Translations under genes and position numbers: made by a program
Origin: Dissophora ornata
Taxonomy: Eukaryota > Mortierellomycota > Mortierellomycetes > Mortierellales > Mortierellaceae
Direction of reading: 5' to 3'
Length of the DNA stretch: 53,660 nucleotides
NCBI GenBank assembly: GCA_025201705.1
Contig: MU616643.1
Location: 15,933 to 69,592 of the forward strand
Shown: positions 33,202-46,980 of the stretch, one piece after another
Position numbering within the stretch: the stretch's first letter is position 1
How the letters are laid out: every line of letters begins with the position of its first letter
The notes under the pieces: model-generated
The model's input: only the letters and a program-made list of their open reading frames with translations
What the model was told of the DNA's origin: nothing
The model's database searches: none

Positions 33202-35209
33202 CTACCGGCTTGTAAAGGTCAGACCGGTGTATGTGGGTTCTCCAATAGTCGAGCGAAGAGCCTGCATTGTCTTCTTTGGATCCTGGATTTCGATTTTGGA
33301 GTATTTTGATACCATCATCACGCCGACTGTCTTGAGTTCTTGGATGGCCAGGAACCGACCAGGGCAAGCATGTCTGCATTGTGTGAAGAAAAATATATGG
33401 AGTCAGTGCGAAAATCGAAATAAAAATAACGGGCAGAGGCTCAAAATTGGAGCCTTTTTTTTTTTTTTTTACCTTCCCATGCCAAAGGACAGGAAATCAG
33501 ATCCTGCCTTTGTTGCAGCCTTGGTTTTGCCCACGAAGCGCCATGGTCGGAATTCTGTTACATCTTCTCCTTGTTCCGGCGACTGATGCACTGACCGCAT
33601 ATTGATGATCACGCTACTGCCCTTCGAGATCACAATCCCGCTCGACAGTTTTACGTTCCTGCGCGCACGATGCACCAAAGTCAATCGCTCCGTTCGGTAC
33701 CTAAACACCTCTCTCACAAACGAATCCATATGCACCATTTTCTTGATCGCAGCCGCAGTCAAGTCTCGATCATGCGCAGGGTCCAAACTCTCATCGACAG
33801 GTTCACCCTTTTGGCGAAGCTCTTGGCGCTGCTGCTCACGTTCCTGCTGGATGGCATCCAGGACCTGCTGCTGCTCTTCATGGAGCTTATCCATGTACTG
33901 CGGGAATGCTGCAAAGTAGTACAGAAGATTTGTAGAAGTGTCCGTCGTGGTGTGGACAGCAGCCAGGATGAGAGCCATGAGATGGCCACAGACATCCTCA
34001 AGATCGACGAGATTGTACTTTTCGGAATTGTCGAGTAGACGCTGCAAGATATCATCGGGTCGCTTCCATTCAACTCCCTTTGCGTTAGCTTCGGCTTCGA
34101 GACGGCGGCGCTCGAGGATGACGGGAGTAGAATACTTGACGAGGGTCTCGACGTGAGGCATGAGGGGATTATGGACTCGGTAGTTGGTACGGTTGACGAA
34201 CGAGCGCCAGAAGGAGGCGCGACGATTACCCGTGCCGAGCACTTTGCCGAAATCAATGGCTGCAGTGATAAAGGTGTCGATGATCTTGCGTGACTTTGCA
34301 ATCTCGGGGCCCACAAAAACGACCGCCACTGCGTTGTTTAGAGTGAAAGACAGAGAGAGAGAGACAGAGAGAGAGTTAGCACAGGTGAGTGAGCGAAATA
34401 ATGAATACGAAAACGATCAAGGTGCGAGAAGTACATACTTGCGGAGGCAACCATTTCTTGCAAGATCTTCATCGGATTCTCCACCAGCTTTCCTCCTTCT
34501 TCCTTTGGGCAAGTCCCCAATTCCTTCTCCAGGTTCCTCTCCAGCTCGTGCACAATCCTTGGCGTGAACAGCGGCAGATTCGGACTGATATTGTCCCGCA
34601 CAACCTCATGGATCACTCGATTGTCAATGTCATGATTACTCTTTGTCACACCTTTAAAATACTCTCTCACCCCCGTAAACTCTTCCAGTGCGTCGGCCAT
34701 TGAGAAATCCTCGCTCATAAACACCTCGCGGGTCTGACGACCCGAGATGACTGTGAGAGATTTGTTTAGGAGGTAGATATTGAATACTGGGCCATACTCG
34801 TCCTCACAGCGGTTCAGGAATGCGTCTTGGTCCTCTCTGTATTCGGCATCATGGGTACTGTCACCAGGACGGATGGATGCCTTAGGGATGGTCTAAGCTC
34901 CAGTAAGAGTCAATAAAATGCGTTGTCAGTTACGGACAGTTCTCTGAGCCTCAATACACCAAAGACGAGAGGAAGCCTTGAGGAAGGCAGAGCAATACAT
35001 TAGGCTGCAGAGAACATGAGCAGTAATGTACTCCCATCCCATCGATTTTTTTTTTATAATTTAGTTACCATGTCTGTGCTAAAGCCATCGTTGGTAGCGG
35101 CCTTCAAGGTAAGGTATGCAGCTGAGGCGAGACCGATGCCGATGGGGAGGGCGATTTTGATGGCCTCGATGGGGACAGGATTGGATGAGTTGGAAATAAG
35201 ACCGATCAT
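33202..35209 (-). CDS. Cytochrome P450 copy 3
   Basis: Exons, in transcript order: 35209-35069, 34892-34439, 34328-33473, 33373-33202. Lengths again are 141/454/856/172, for 540 aa. I-helix LAAVHTTTDTST, ExxR EVFR, haem loop FLSFGMGRHACPGRFLA. Exon 1 ends ATG|GT instead of AAG|GT, giving Met for Lys at residue 47 and a slightly weaker donor context. FNIYLLNKS replaces FNIYFMNKS. Otherwise like copies 1 and 2. A good TATA box (TATAAATA on the minus strand, 35464-35457) lies about 250 bp upstream of the ATG. The 3' neighbour is PTH fragment 4. Confidence 0.88.
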
Positions 35210-35456
35210 GATGGGCTTCGGCTTGCTTGCTTAGTCTGTTTGCGAGTCTGTAATATTTTTGCGCGGGAAAGAGATGTTTTATGTTGGACAGAATTTCTTT
35301 TTTTTCGCAGGAATGTTTGAAGAAGTCGTGTTGTGTGTTTGTCTATGCGGCCGGAATTATTTTTGGTTTTCTGAGAGGGATGGGCAAGAGAGAACTCGAA
35401 GAGGAAGATGATGTAGAAGTCGAAATAAGTAAAGAAAGTCGGGGCTGCTAGAAAGG

Positions 35457-35464
35457 TATTTATA
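35457..35464 (-). promoter_or_regulatory. TATA box of P450 copy 3
   Basis: Minus strand reads TATAAATA. The corresponding sites of copies 1 and 2 are CATAAATA (15786-15793 and 21950-21957). Conserved position in the repeated 5' flank supports a core promoter. Confidence 0.5.
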
Positions 35465-35519
35465 CTAAAGACCTGTCTTGCAAAGCCAAAAAAAAAACAT
35501 GAACAGCGGCGGATGAGGG

Positions 35520-37473
35520 AGAACGCATGAACGCAACGGACGATTCAAACGTAAACAGACCAGCCGGTGAGGGAGCACTATGCAGGCACTACAAACGATG
35601 GAAAACAAGCAGGACCGGGTGATGCCCTGGTAGCACAAACCGGTTTATTGCACTCTGTCTCACTTCGAAAGCCGAGTGGACCACAAAGATGGGATGGATG
35701 CTGATGGCATGCGTGAATAGTTCTGGATATGCTCCTAGGTGCAGATGAGCAATCAGGTAGGTTGGTGCTAGTGGAAAGACTGCAGCAGATCAAGATGCCC
35801 GCCTAAAAAAAGACCTGGTGGGCGGGAAAGAGCATGGTCAGAAAAAGAGCAAACACATTGCATCGCATCCTTCGCCTGGTCGCCCCCCTCGAAGAACCGA
35901 CTTTTCTTTAGGACGCGTGACTGGCTGGAACGCCGATTTGCGTTTGTTCCATCGAGCACCGAAACCGCAGGGATGGCCAAGAGCCTGAACGCGCAAGCGG
36001 TGGATTGGGTGTAGACACCCCGCGTGAATACTTTCCCGAGCCACGATCCAAACGAGAGAGACTTCGCACCCCTTCAGCCCCTCACTCACTGACCTCCTTT
36101 CGCGAGGCTGCCTTATTTTCCTCGTGTCCCCCGTGTCCCTTGTATCCCTTGTTTCCCTTGTTTCCCTTGTTTCCCTCTAGCTCCAAATGGCAAGTGTCAA
36201 TGAATCCTTACCAATCAAAGACATACTGCAGAGAAGGACTTGAGCTGGGTAAAATATTTGGCCTTTGTCTTTTGGAAAACGATTTTCATGCATACACAAC
36301 TGATTATGTGCACTCGGACGCTTAGGCTAGTCAGAAAACGTGCATGGAAGCGAGATGCAGGGCGCTAGATGCAAAAAAACGGCAAAAAAACCAACTAGTT
36401 GAGCCTGTAGCGCACACATGCGCGGTGAGAGAGCGACAAGAGCGATGAGGACAACAAGGGTTTGTCGTACATCGAGGGGTTTTATTTTTATTTTTAGTGT
36501 GCGAGACTAGGAAAGAAATAAGATAATGCAGAGGTTTTTTGGATCCCCAAATTTTTGCTAGGAGAGCACAAGAAAATGCATGAGGGGGAGAGAGAGCCGC
36601 ATAGTCTACGTTTTGTATTCGGGTCCCGCGCTTTTTCAGGGGCACTGTTGAGCAAATACCTTTTTTAACGACGCAGACCCTGTCTCTTATTTTCCTTTTG
36701 TGAGCGTCGTATATTCATGCTCAGCGGGCTTATTCACAGATCGCCGAATTGCAGAAAAAAAAAATAGGAAAATAGAAAAAAAGAAACAGATTTGTCGGTC
36801 TTGTCTGCGACATACATGAATGTGCATGCATTGCATGTGCTGACCGTTGCTGACAAACAGATCTACTATGCTGTTTTTGGAATATTGCTCTCAGTGTTGG
36901 GCATCGCCATCGGAAGATAGGAAGCCCTGTAAGACAGACAGTAGTCTAACAATGACAGTTTAAAGACAGGACCCCTCTTTGACTGCTAGATAATCCGGTA
37001 CTCTTATGTTTAGCGTTTAAATAGGCTGAACACTCCCCAGCATTTGTGCAATAATTGAGAGCTGGGGTTGGCGTCCTCAGAGATATCGTCACATGAAATA
37101 TCGCCTCCAAGGCAGTCCGCCCAAGAGCTTGAGTTGTGCAAAAGGACACAAAAAAACTCTAAAGCAGCACAAGATTTTCCGAGTCCTCAGGATCGGGTGG
37201 AAGTAACGAAGCGAGAATCCGAATAGGCAATATACTCCCAATGGGCTTCAGAGTGCACTTCGTGTTAATGTTGACTCTCTGGACCATGGTCTTTGTGGCG
37301 GTGCGTTCCAAGGAATCTCCGATACCGCTACAAATTCTTGCCCACAGCATTATTATTAACTTTGGGTTTTTATTGTAACTAACTGTACATGTAATTGTCT
37401 ACGAATGCTTTGCATTCCCAGCGCACCCATCTCCGTGTTCAACAAAATAAGTACATGCATGGTGCGAACGGCT
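35520..37473. other. Non-coding stretch between cassette array and CRAL-TRIO gene
   Basis: Cassette homology ends near 35520. No reading frame here looks coding; the longest ones have random-like composition. A 9-bp tandem repeat lies at about 36128-36176. The rest is intergenic, with A/T runs near 36750-36785. No tRNA-like clover or T-loop consensus was found by eye. Confidence 0.4.
36128..36176. repeat. 9-bp tandem repeat (TTGTTTCCC-type)
   Basis: About five consecutive units of CCCTTGTxT, starting with variants (CCCGTGTCC, CCCTTGTAT) and ending with identical TTGTTTCCC copies. Confidence 0.8.
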
Positions 37474-38975
37474 CTACTCAGGCTTGACGTTGTAGGTCCA
37501 GTTGACCTCTCCATCGACAGCAACACCCCATCGCTGGTACAGGGAAACAGCCCGGACGTACGGGCTCAACCTTTTGTACTGCTCCCTCAAAGCGTTTGCA
37601 ACCTCATCCCTCTCGTCCGAGCTGTTTCCGCCAGGCTCCTTGATCCAAGCCCTAGTGAGGGTGCTGAACCGTTCCTCAAGGACACGTCGCTCATTCAAAA
37701 GCTCCTCCTTCTTGGCAAAGTCCTTCAAGTGGTCATTCTCACCCTCGCGCTCAGGGATATATTCGTACGTCCAGTCATCCAATCCGTCGTAGTGGACGAT
37801 GGGGAGACGCTCGCGAGGGATGATCTTGTGCAACTCGGCGTTGTTTCGCGTAAAGACAAACTTGTTGGCGACGACGGGGTCGAGCAAGGGTTGGATCATT
37901 TTCCAGATACCCCAGAAGACGAAGGGAGCACGATGGACGACGCAGACGCCGAGAGTCTCGGGGTAGTAGGATTCGAAGCACTGGACAAACAGGCGAACAA
38001 AGTTCCAGTCCATGTTGTCGAGACCAAAGTTGGAGAGGTCAAAGAGGATGATGACCGTCTCAACGCCCTCTGGCAGGAGCGTGCGACCTACCTCCATCGT
38101 CTAAGGTTGGGGGAAAGAAATTAACAAGTGTTAGCGTTTGTTTACGGTTGCTGGTGCTACTGAGAGCACTGAACTCAGTTTTCTTTTTTTCCTTTGACCC
38201 ACATGGGAATCGACACTTACGTAGATGGTGAAGCGATGGAGAGTCTCTGGGGGTTGGTCGGCCTTGTGGTGCAAACGGGGATTGATAACAGTCACGGCGC
38301 GGCCGAGGGGATCCGCACCGCGCAGGTAACCCTTGCCCATGCGCATCTGCTCGATGAACTTGGGGTGTTTGGCATCAAGCTCCACGTCCGAGAGCTCGAC
38401 CAGCTCGTCCAGACGCTCGACAATGCGCCATTTGAGGGAATTCAGGTACATAACGAGTGCATCTTCAATGACCCACTTGCGAGCACGGATGAACTATTGC
38501 AGGAAAGGGGGTAGGGGGGAGGGGAAGGAGACAGAAATCACAAAATCGAGAAGGTTAAAAAAAAAACCATGGATTGCAGCATCAACAACCCAACAGGTGC
38601 ATGAACGAGACAGGGCCGGCTTACCTTGAGCACAACCGAGTCTGGGTGGTTCGCCATGGTCGTCTTCCAGAAGGCTTTCTGCAAGTCCTGGCCAGTGAAG
38701 CGGATCTTTTCAGGGACATTGATCGCCGCGACAGTCTTGGTGCGTCCAAACCAGCCAGACTTTTGAACAACAGCACCATCGGCACTGTCGTCTTCGCGAA
38801 TCTGACCCTTCAACGATGAGGGCGCCGTCTGGTCAAAGGGCACCACTCCGTCAAAGATATCGTAGAGGCAGGCCCAGAACTGCTTCAGTTGCTGGGTTTG
38901 CTCGGGAGTCAGGTATCCGAGGCGGCCTTCAGTTGGGAGGACAGGCATGACATACTCTGGAGACGCTTCAGACAT
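37474..38975 (-). CDS. CRAL-TRIO (Sec14-like) lipid-transfer protein
   Basis: Exons, in transcript order: 38975-38625, 38493-38221, 38100-37474; 416 aa, all junctions in phase 0. N-terminal region (YLTPEQTQQLKQFWACLYDI, later IRFTGQDLQKAFWKTTMANHPDSVVLK) with FIRARKWVIEDALVMYLNSL matches the CRAL-TRIO N-terminal helical domain. The lipid-binding lobe follows: MGKGYLRGADPLGRAVTVIN, then VETVIILFDLSNFGLDNMDW, FVQCFESYYPETLGVCVVHR, and PFVFWGIWKMIQPLLDPVVANKF. It is expected to bind phosphatidylinositol or another lipid and exchange it between membranes in the cytosol. No GOLD or Rho-GAP domain. The 5' leader holds a (GGGT)n tract. I cannot say which SEC14/SFH/PDR16 branch it belongs to. Confidence 0.88.
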
Positions 38976-40484
38976 GATGTGTAGTGGAGGGTGGGGGTGT
39001 GGGTGGGTGGGTGGGTGGGTGGGTGGGTGGAGAATAGGTGCGAGAGGGAGAAAGAGAGTGAGAGTGAGTGGGTAAGAGGGGGGTGGTGCAGAGGGACAAA
39101 GAAGAAAGAAGAAAAGAAAAAAAGAGCGTTTAGGTAATGTTTTTTTAATGTATTCAATTAACGTATCCTGCACACACATGTCCAGGGCACACAAAAGTGT
39201 GCATCTGGTGCTCAATCACGCCCAAATCAAGAAGCGGAAGAACAAAACACACACAGCAGCTGAAGAAGCGTGGCATGTGGAGGAGTAGTCAAAGGCTCGT
39301 ATAATAGTAGTCATGTACGCGAGCGTGAAGAAAGCCCTTTTTGCTCTGAACCTCATGTTGCTGCTGACAACTTTGTATCCCCCTTGTATGATTCTTGATC
39401 TTCATGCACGCCGGCCGGCCTTTGATACATCTTAAAACCATCGCCATATCAGTCGATGCCAATGTCCAATATCCAATGTCCTTGACACTGCGCATTCCAC
39501 ATTTTGTTCCCTCGTGCGCCAACAGTCAACACAATCGTTCGACCAGAGCTCTCTGTGTTGCTTCAACATTTGCGTATCGTGGCACCAGGATGGCATGGCA
39601 CAACATGGATGGCACTCGCCATTTCTGTGGCTGAGACGATGAGAGCAGCATGTTGTGTGTCAGAAGAAGTGATAAGGTTGTGGAGAAAGAAGGAATACAT
39701 GGAAAAGAGAGCGATGTGCTGGGAGGGTAGAAATGCTTTTGTCCGGAAAATCAAAAAAACCCCCACTTCATTTCCCCCCAAAAAAAAAACTCTTTGTGCG
39801 ACGCAGGCAAAGATGCGTGAAAGTCATGGGTTCTGCCCCCGGCTCGGGGCTGGCATGCAAGAGAAGGAGACGAAGATGGGGAAGAAGGAGAGGAGACGAG
39901 ACAGGTGGATGGCTCAGCTGTCAACAGAGTTAATTGGGAGTGGATCCGAGCTCAACTCACACCGAGTTGTAGGCAATAGCCTTCCATACACAAATGCTTT
40001 GTGCAACGAGATGGGCAGAGGCTGTTTGTTAGTAGACCACAAGCCGTTGGGACAGGGGAACAGCCGCTTGTTGACGCGAAGAGCACGTGGAATGCAGCAT
40101 GTCTTCATGTCTCAGTGGCGAAGCGACACACCGCCCTTGATTGCGGCCTGTGCTGGTTTCCTGGAGCAGTCTGCGAGTCTCTTGGCCAGTCGAAGTCTTC
40201 TCGACCTGCAGTCGTGTCTCCTGTGCACGTTCGGATGGCCTAGTCGCCTAGTCGGCAAAGAAGCGTTGAGCAAACAACAGCGCAAAGAGACGTCTTCATT
40301 ATTTGCAGTCACTTATTCCCATGCATCCAAATGGAGACAGAACGAGTTCACCTTAATATCTCCGTCGTAGCATTTCTGCCGTCTCTCCTTTTCCCCCTTT
40401 TCTTTCTTCCATCGCCTCCATCGCCCCAACTCTCCCCTTCCTCCCCACGGCTGCTCTAGCTCCCCAACTCCTTCCATCGATAAC
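38976..40484. promoter_or_regulatory. Divergent intergenic region, CRAL-TRIO / glycine C-acetyltransferase
   Basis: 1.5 kb between two start codons. The left 100 bp is purine-rich (GA/GGGT); the right 110 bp (40370-40480) is a strong CT-rich tract (CTCTCCTTTTCCCCC..., TCCATCGCCTCCATCGCC) before the ATG, a common fungal promoter/leader style. A 288-codon open frame (39504-40370) is judged chance (see rejected). Confidence 0.45.
38987..39031. repeat. (GGGT)n microsatellite, potential G-quadruplex
   Basis: Plus strand: GGTGGGGGTGTGGGTGGGTG continuing as GGGT units to GGGTGGAG. There are at least eight G-runs of three or more, 12-56 bp upstream of the CRAL-TRIO start codon. The G-rich strand is the template strand of that gene. 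Confidence 0.85.
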
Positions 40485-42105
40485 ATGCTTCGCCGCATCG
40501 TCTCTCCCACCAGCTTGAACATCACTCGCCGAGTTATTGTCTCCCCCGCCTCAGCTAAAGTCAGGACCATGGCCAGCACCAACGCCCAGTCTCAGTTCAA
40601 CCAGATCCTCAAGTCTGAGATCGACTCGATCAAGGCTGCAGGCACTTACAAGTCGGAGCGTGTGATCGTCTCCCCCCAAAACTCGGCCATCAAGGTTGCT
40701 GGCAAGGACGGCAAGGTCTCGCCTCAGATCAACTTCTGCGCCAACAACTATCTGGGACTGGCTGATCATCCCGAGGTCATTGCTCGCTCAAAGAAGTTCC
40801 TGGATACCCATGGATCTGGACTGAGCAGTGTCCGCTTCATCTGCGGTACTCAGGTAGGGACATCAAGAGAGGGAGAGAGGGAGAGAGACTGAGGGAGCAA
40901 CTGAAGATAACGGCTCTGACTGGAACGATTAGTAAAAAAAAAAAAAAGGGCGGGGTGCCAAAAAAACTGATTAAGCCGTGAGAAAAATTGCTGGTCATGC
41001 TCATATTTTTTGTTTACGTTTCGTTCTCTGTAGGACATCCACAAGGACCTGGAGAAGCAGATCACAAAGTTTTATGGCACTGAGGACACCATCCTCTACG
41101 CCTCCTGTTTCGATGCCAATGCTGGAATCTTCGAGACCATCCTCACAGACCAGGATGCCGTCATCTCCGATGCATTGAACCACGCTAGTATCATCGACGG
41201 AATCCGTCTCTGCAAGGCCAAGCGTTTCCGCTATAAGAACTGCGACATGTCTGGTAATGAACTGCGCAGATGCACACCTCTGTGGGACAGCACAAGGATC
41301 AATAGCGCTGGCAGCTAACGCTTTATACATGGATCAATCATCTGTCATTTCTACTTTTTTTTCAGATCTGGAAGCTCGTCTTCAGGAGGCAGACAAGGCT
41401 GGTGCTCGTCTCAAGTTGATTGCCACGGATGGTGTGTTCAGCATGGATGGCAAGATTGCGCCTTTGGACAAGATTTGCGACATTGCCGAAAAGTACAACG
41501 CCCTCATTTTTGTCGATGATTGCCACTCGACTGGATTCATGGGCCCCAACGGCCGAGGCACCGCAGAGTACTTTGGCGTCCAGGATCGTGTCCACATCGT
41601 CAACTCGACCCTCGGAAAGGCTCTTGGAGGCGCTGCTGGCGGTTACACAACTGGATGCAAGGAGATGATTGACTTGCTCCGCAACCGCTCGCGCCCTTAC
41701 TTGTTCTCCAACAGCTTGCCCCCAGCGGTCGTTGGATCTGCAAGCGCTGCCTTGGACCTGATCGAGAGTGCAAAGACCAACGGTTTGTTTGACCAGTTGT
41801 GGGGAAACACAAAGTTGTTCCGTAAGCTCCTCGGCGATGCTGGATTCACCATCAAGGGCGACAACCATCCCATCTCCCCTGTCATGCTTGGCGATGCTCG
41901 TCTTGCGTCAGAATTTGCCGACAAGATGCTGCAGCGCGGTATCTACGTCGTTGGCTTCTCATACCCCGTCGTCCCCAAGGGCGAGGCTCGCATCCGTGTC
42001 CAGATCTCTGCTGCACACACCGAGGACCAAATCCGCCAGGCTGCCGATGCCTTTATCGAGATTGGCCGAGAGCTCGGTGTCATTGGCGCCAAGAGCAAGC
42101 TGTAG
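40485..42105 (+). CDS. GCAT/KBL: Glycine C-acetyltransferase (2-amino-3-ketobutyrate CoA ligase)
   Basis: Exons 40485-40853, 41034-41253, 41366-42105; 442 aa. PLP enzyme of the alpha-oxoamine synthase family. It converts 2-amino-3-oxobutyrate and CoA to glycine and acetyl-CoA in threonine breakdown. Motifs: [67 protein letters not shown], and the PLP lysine in [18 protein letters not shown] (about Lys281). The end GAKSKL is normal for the family. The first 28 residues ([20 protein letters not shown]) are basic and Ser/Thr-rich like a mitochondrial presequence. A second Met ([10 protein letters not shown]) could give a cytosolic form. 5-aminolevulinate synthase is excluded by the closer KBL-type motifs and lack of haem-regulatory CP motifs. 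It is convergent with SEN2; the stops are about 150 bp apart. Confidence 0.92.
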
Positions 42106-42258
42106 ATACACTTTATACGCACTACCTAAACTTCACTGTCCCATTAGTCACTACCCTTATCATTCGTAACAGAAATTCCATATAGTTTTCCATCCCTCAT
42201 TGTTTAAATACACTTTTGCTGCCACGCAAATCACGCCACAAAATCCAAAAATAACGTT

Positions 42259-43811
42259 TTATGCGCGGTTCTTCTCTGGAATGAAACGCTTTATGCCTAT
42301 TTCTGCAACCTTATACAACGGTAACGCTGTCCGTGGATGCGATAGTTGTCTCCTGCTGGCGTGTGTGGGTACAACCACGTGGCACAAAATCGCAGTCTAT
42401 CGATGGTGTGTCAAAGGCATGCTCGCCGTTAGAATAAACGCGAAAGCTTAAACATCCAGAAAGAAGTACATACTATTTACCTTTTGTACTTGAGCTATGA
42501 CTCTGTTCAACGTCAGCAACCACTGCCAAGAAAGTACGGCATGAGGACGACACATTCCTGGTGTTGGGGTCATGAATGGGCGCCAATAGCAATTGCCCTG
42601 TCCAGACGTATTTGATATATTTATATCGGCTTCACTCTCGCATGGAATCACTCTGACGGCATACTGAGAGTGTCCAAAGACCATGCCCTTTTGGTACAGC
42701 AAGAAATCGGTTCCGTACTTGATACCGTCCTTGACAATCCAGCCCTGACTGCGGTAGTGGTGGTAGACCACATAACGGACGATGAATGGATTGTTGGCTG
42801 AGATCTCGAACGTTGTTGGGGATGTGTTATTAGTGAACTTTTGGTTCTGTAGTGTGGAGGCTTCCGAGAATCGAAGCCAGCACTCGCGTATGGACATTGC
42901 ATTTTGGGGGTTATGGTCTTCAGATTGAGATGTGATGGACTTGGGGGCTGACTTGGCGGTTACTGCGGCATCCCTGACAACTATGCATTCCACTGCAAAT
43001 ACTAAGAAGAAGGCCTCCTCAAGTGACAGTTGCAAATGCTCAATATTTTCTTCGCCATCTCCGCTCGGTAATTTAACTCCTGGGGTATCTCTGGATGCCG
43101 ATGATAAGGAGCTATTGCTTAAATCGACTTTGCTCGACGGTACGATCAGCGATGGCACGATTGGCGATGGTGGTGCAACTGTAGACGACGATGAAGAAGA
43201 CGCGGTGTCGTCGGCGTTCAAGTTTCCTTTCCGCAACTTCTTCGCCTTCAATTGTGCACGTTCAATACGTCTTTGCCTAGTGATCTCCTCCAATGACAAT
43301 CCTAATGAAAGGTTATCATGCATCAGTCGCTTAGCCTTCCTTCCAAGAGAAACACCGACTGCAAGCCGACCAAGCGTTGCTTTGTACCTTGAGCATCTAT
43401 CATGTTTCTTTGTTTCCAAGTCGCCTCGCTCCTAGAGAGCGTCCCCTTCCCGAAAAAGCCCTTTCGAAAAAGTGTGGACATGTCATTGTCGTTCTTGACC
43501 CAGACACATTCTCCTTGCGGATGAAACTCAGCTTTTATAAGGTCGAGCTCTGGGTGGTTGGTGGAATTTAGTCGGTGATGCTCTGTTTTGCTCCAGAAGT
43601 AGAGATACCTAAAAGTCTCGAAAAGCGAGTCTAGGGGCGTCCGGCTACAGCCTGGAAGGGTTGTGAGCGCCGAAGTGTTAGTTTTGCTTGTTGACGATGG
43701 CGGTTGCTCAATGTGCTGTTGCTGCTGCTGCTGCTGCTGTCCAAGGCATGGCAGGGGCAATGGCGTCCCGTATTGCTGTCGCTTGAGCGCATTGTTCTTC
43801 TTGGATGCCAT
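42259..43811 (-). CDS. SEN2: tRNA-splicing endonuclease catalytic subunit SEN2
   Basis: Exons, in transcript order: 43811-43388, 43301-42481, 42396-42259; 460 aa. It cleaves the 5' splice site of intron-containing pre-tRNAs within the Sen2-Sen15-Sen34-Sen54 complex. N-terminal family signature LFRKGFFGKGTLSRSEATW; LEEITRQRRIERAQLKAKK; Ser-rich linker; then the nuclease fold NPFIVRYVVYHHYRSQGWIV, GIKYGTDFLLY, GHSQYAVRV, LNRVIAQVQK, and a third exon with KVAEIGIKRFIPEKNRA. The catalytic triad is read as Tyr344, His352 and Lys415, with the Tyr-His spacing of 8 as in human TSEN2. The His-Lys interval is longer than usual (insert with NISNTSGQGNCYW). A poly-Gln run encoded by CAG/CAA lies near residue 26. 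The upstream in-frame ATGs (to 43997) are possible but would overlap the AFG2B promoter. Confidence 0.92.
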
Positions 43812-43985
43812 TGCTTGCTGATTCGAAGAGCGCCTGCAAGAATGCATCAACTCCCAACCGCGAGTCTCTGTGACCCAAATTAGGGTGCAATTACCCCTTA
43901 AACGCTGACTTGTGCCCCAAGCATGCATTCTTGCCCATGGCTTCATAATCTTCCCTTTGCTGAATGAACCTTTTGCGGATTCCGA
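43812..43985. promoter_or_regulatory. Compact divergent promoter SEN2 / AFG2B
   Basis: Only 174 bp separate the two chosen start codons, so both promoters must overlap here. No TATA box on either strand. If SEN2 started at its upstream in-frame ATG, the genes would overlap. Confidence 0.5.
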
Positions 43986-46839
<2,854 letters not shown>

Positions 46840-46915
46840 ACCTTACACTAAAGCATTGTTGACAAGGAACATTGTTTATCACACGACTTGACCCCATCAC
46901 GGCGATATCAGTCTA

Positions 46916-46950
<35 letters not shown>

Positions 46951-46980
46951 CGTCTGGCGTTTATTTTTGGGAATTTCAGA
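46840..46980. other. Convergent 3' intergenic with long poly-T
   Basis: 141 bp between the stop codons of two AAA genes. It contains a run of about 32 T residues (46918-46950). On the minus strand this is poly-A immediately after the stop of the minus-strand gene. A second T/A tract (47090-47115) lies in that gene's last intron. Confidence 0.7.

Larger units (their letters stand above)
29294..35520. repeat. Cassette unit 5 (LRR G, PTH tail 4, P450 3)
   Basis: About 6.2 kb. The last unit, with both major genes intact. Homology ends in the P450 5' flank at about 35520. Confidence 0.8.

Noticed and set aside
39504..40370. A 288-codon open frame in the divergent intergenic region
   Set aside because: Composition is random-like (many W/C/R clusters), no motif, no fungal codon pattern, low-complexity poly-A/C crossing, and it overlaps promoter-type sequence. 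Probably chance.
43720..43745. (CTG/CAG)n run as an independent microsatellite
   Set aside because: It encodes the poly-Gln stretch near the SEN2 N-terminus.
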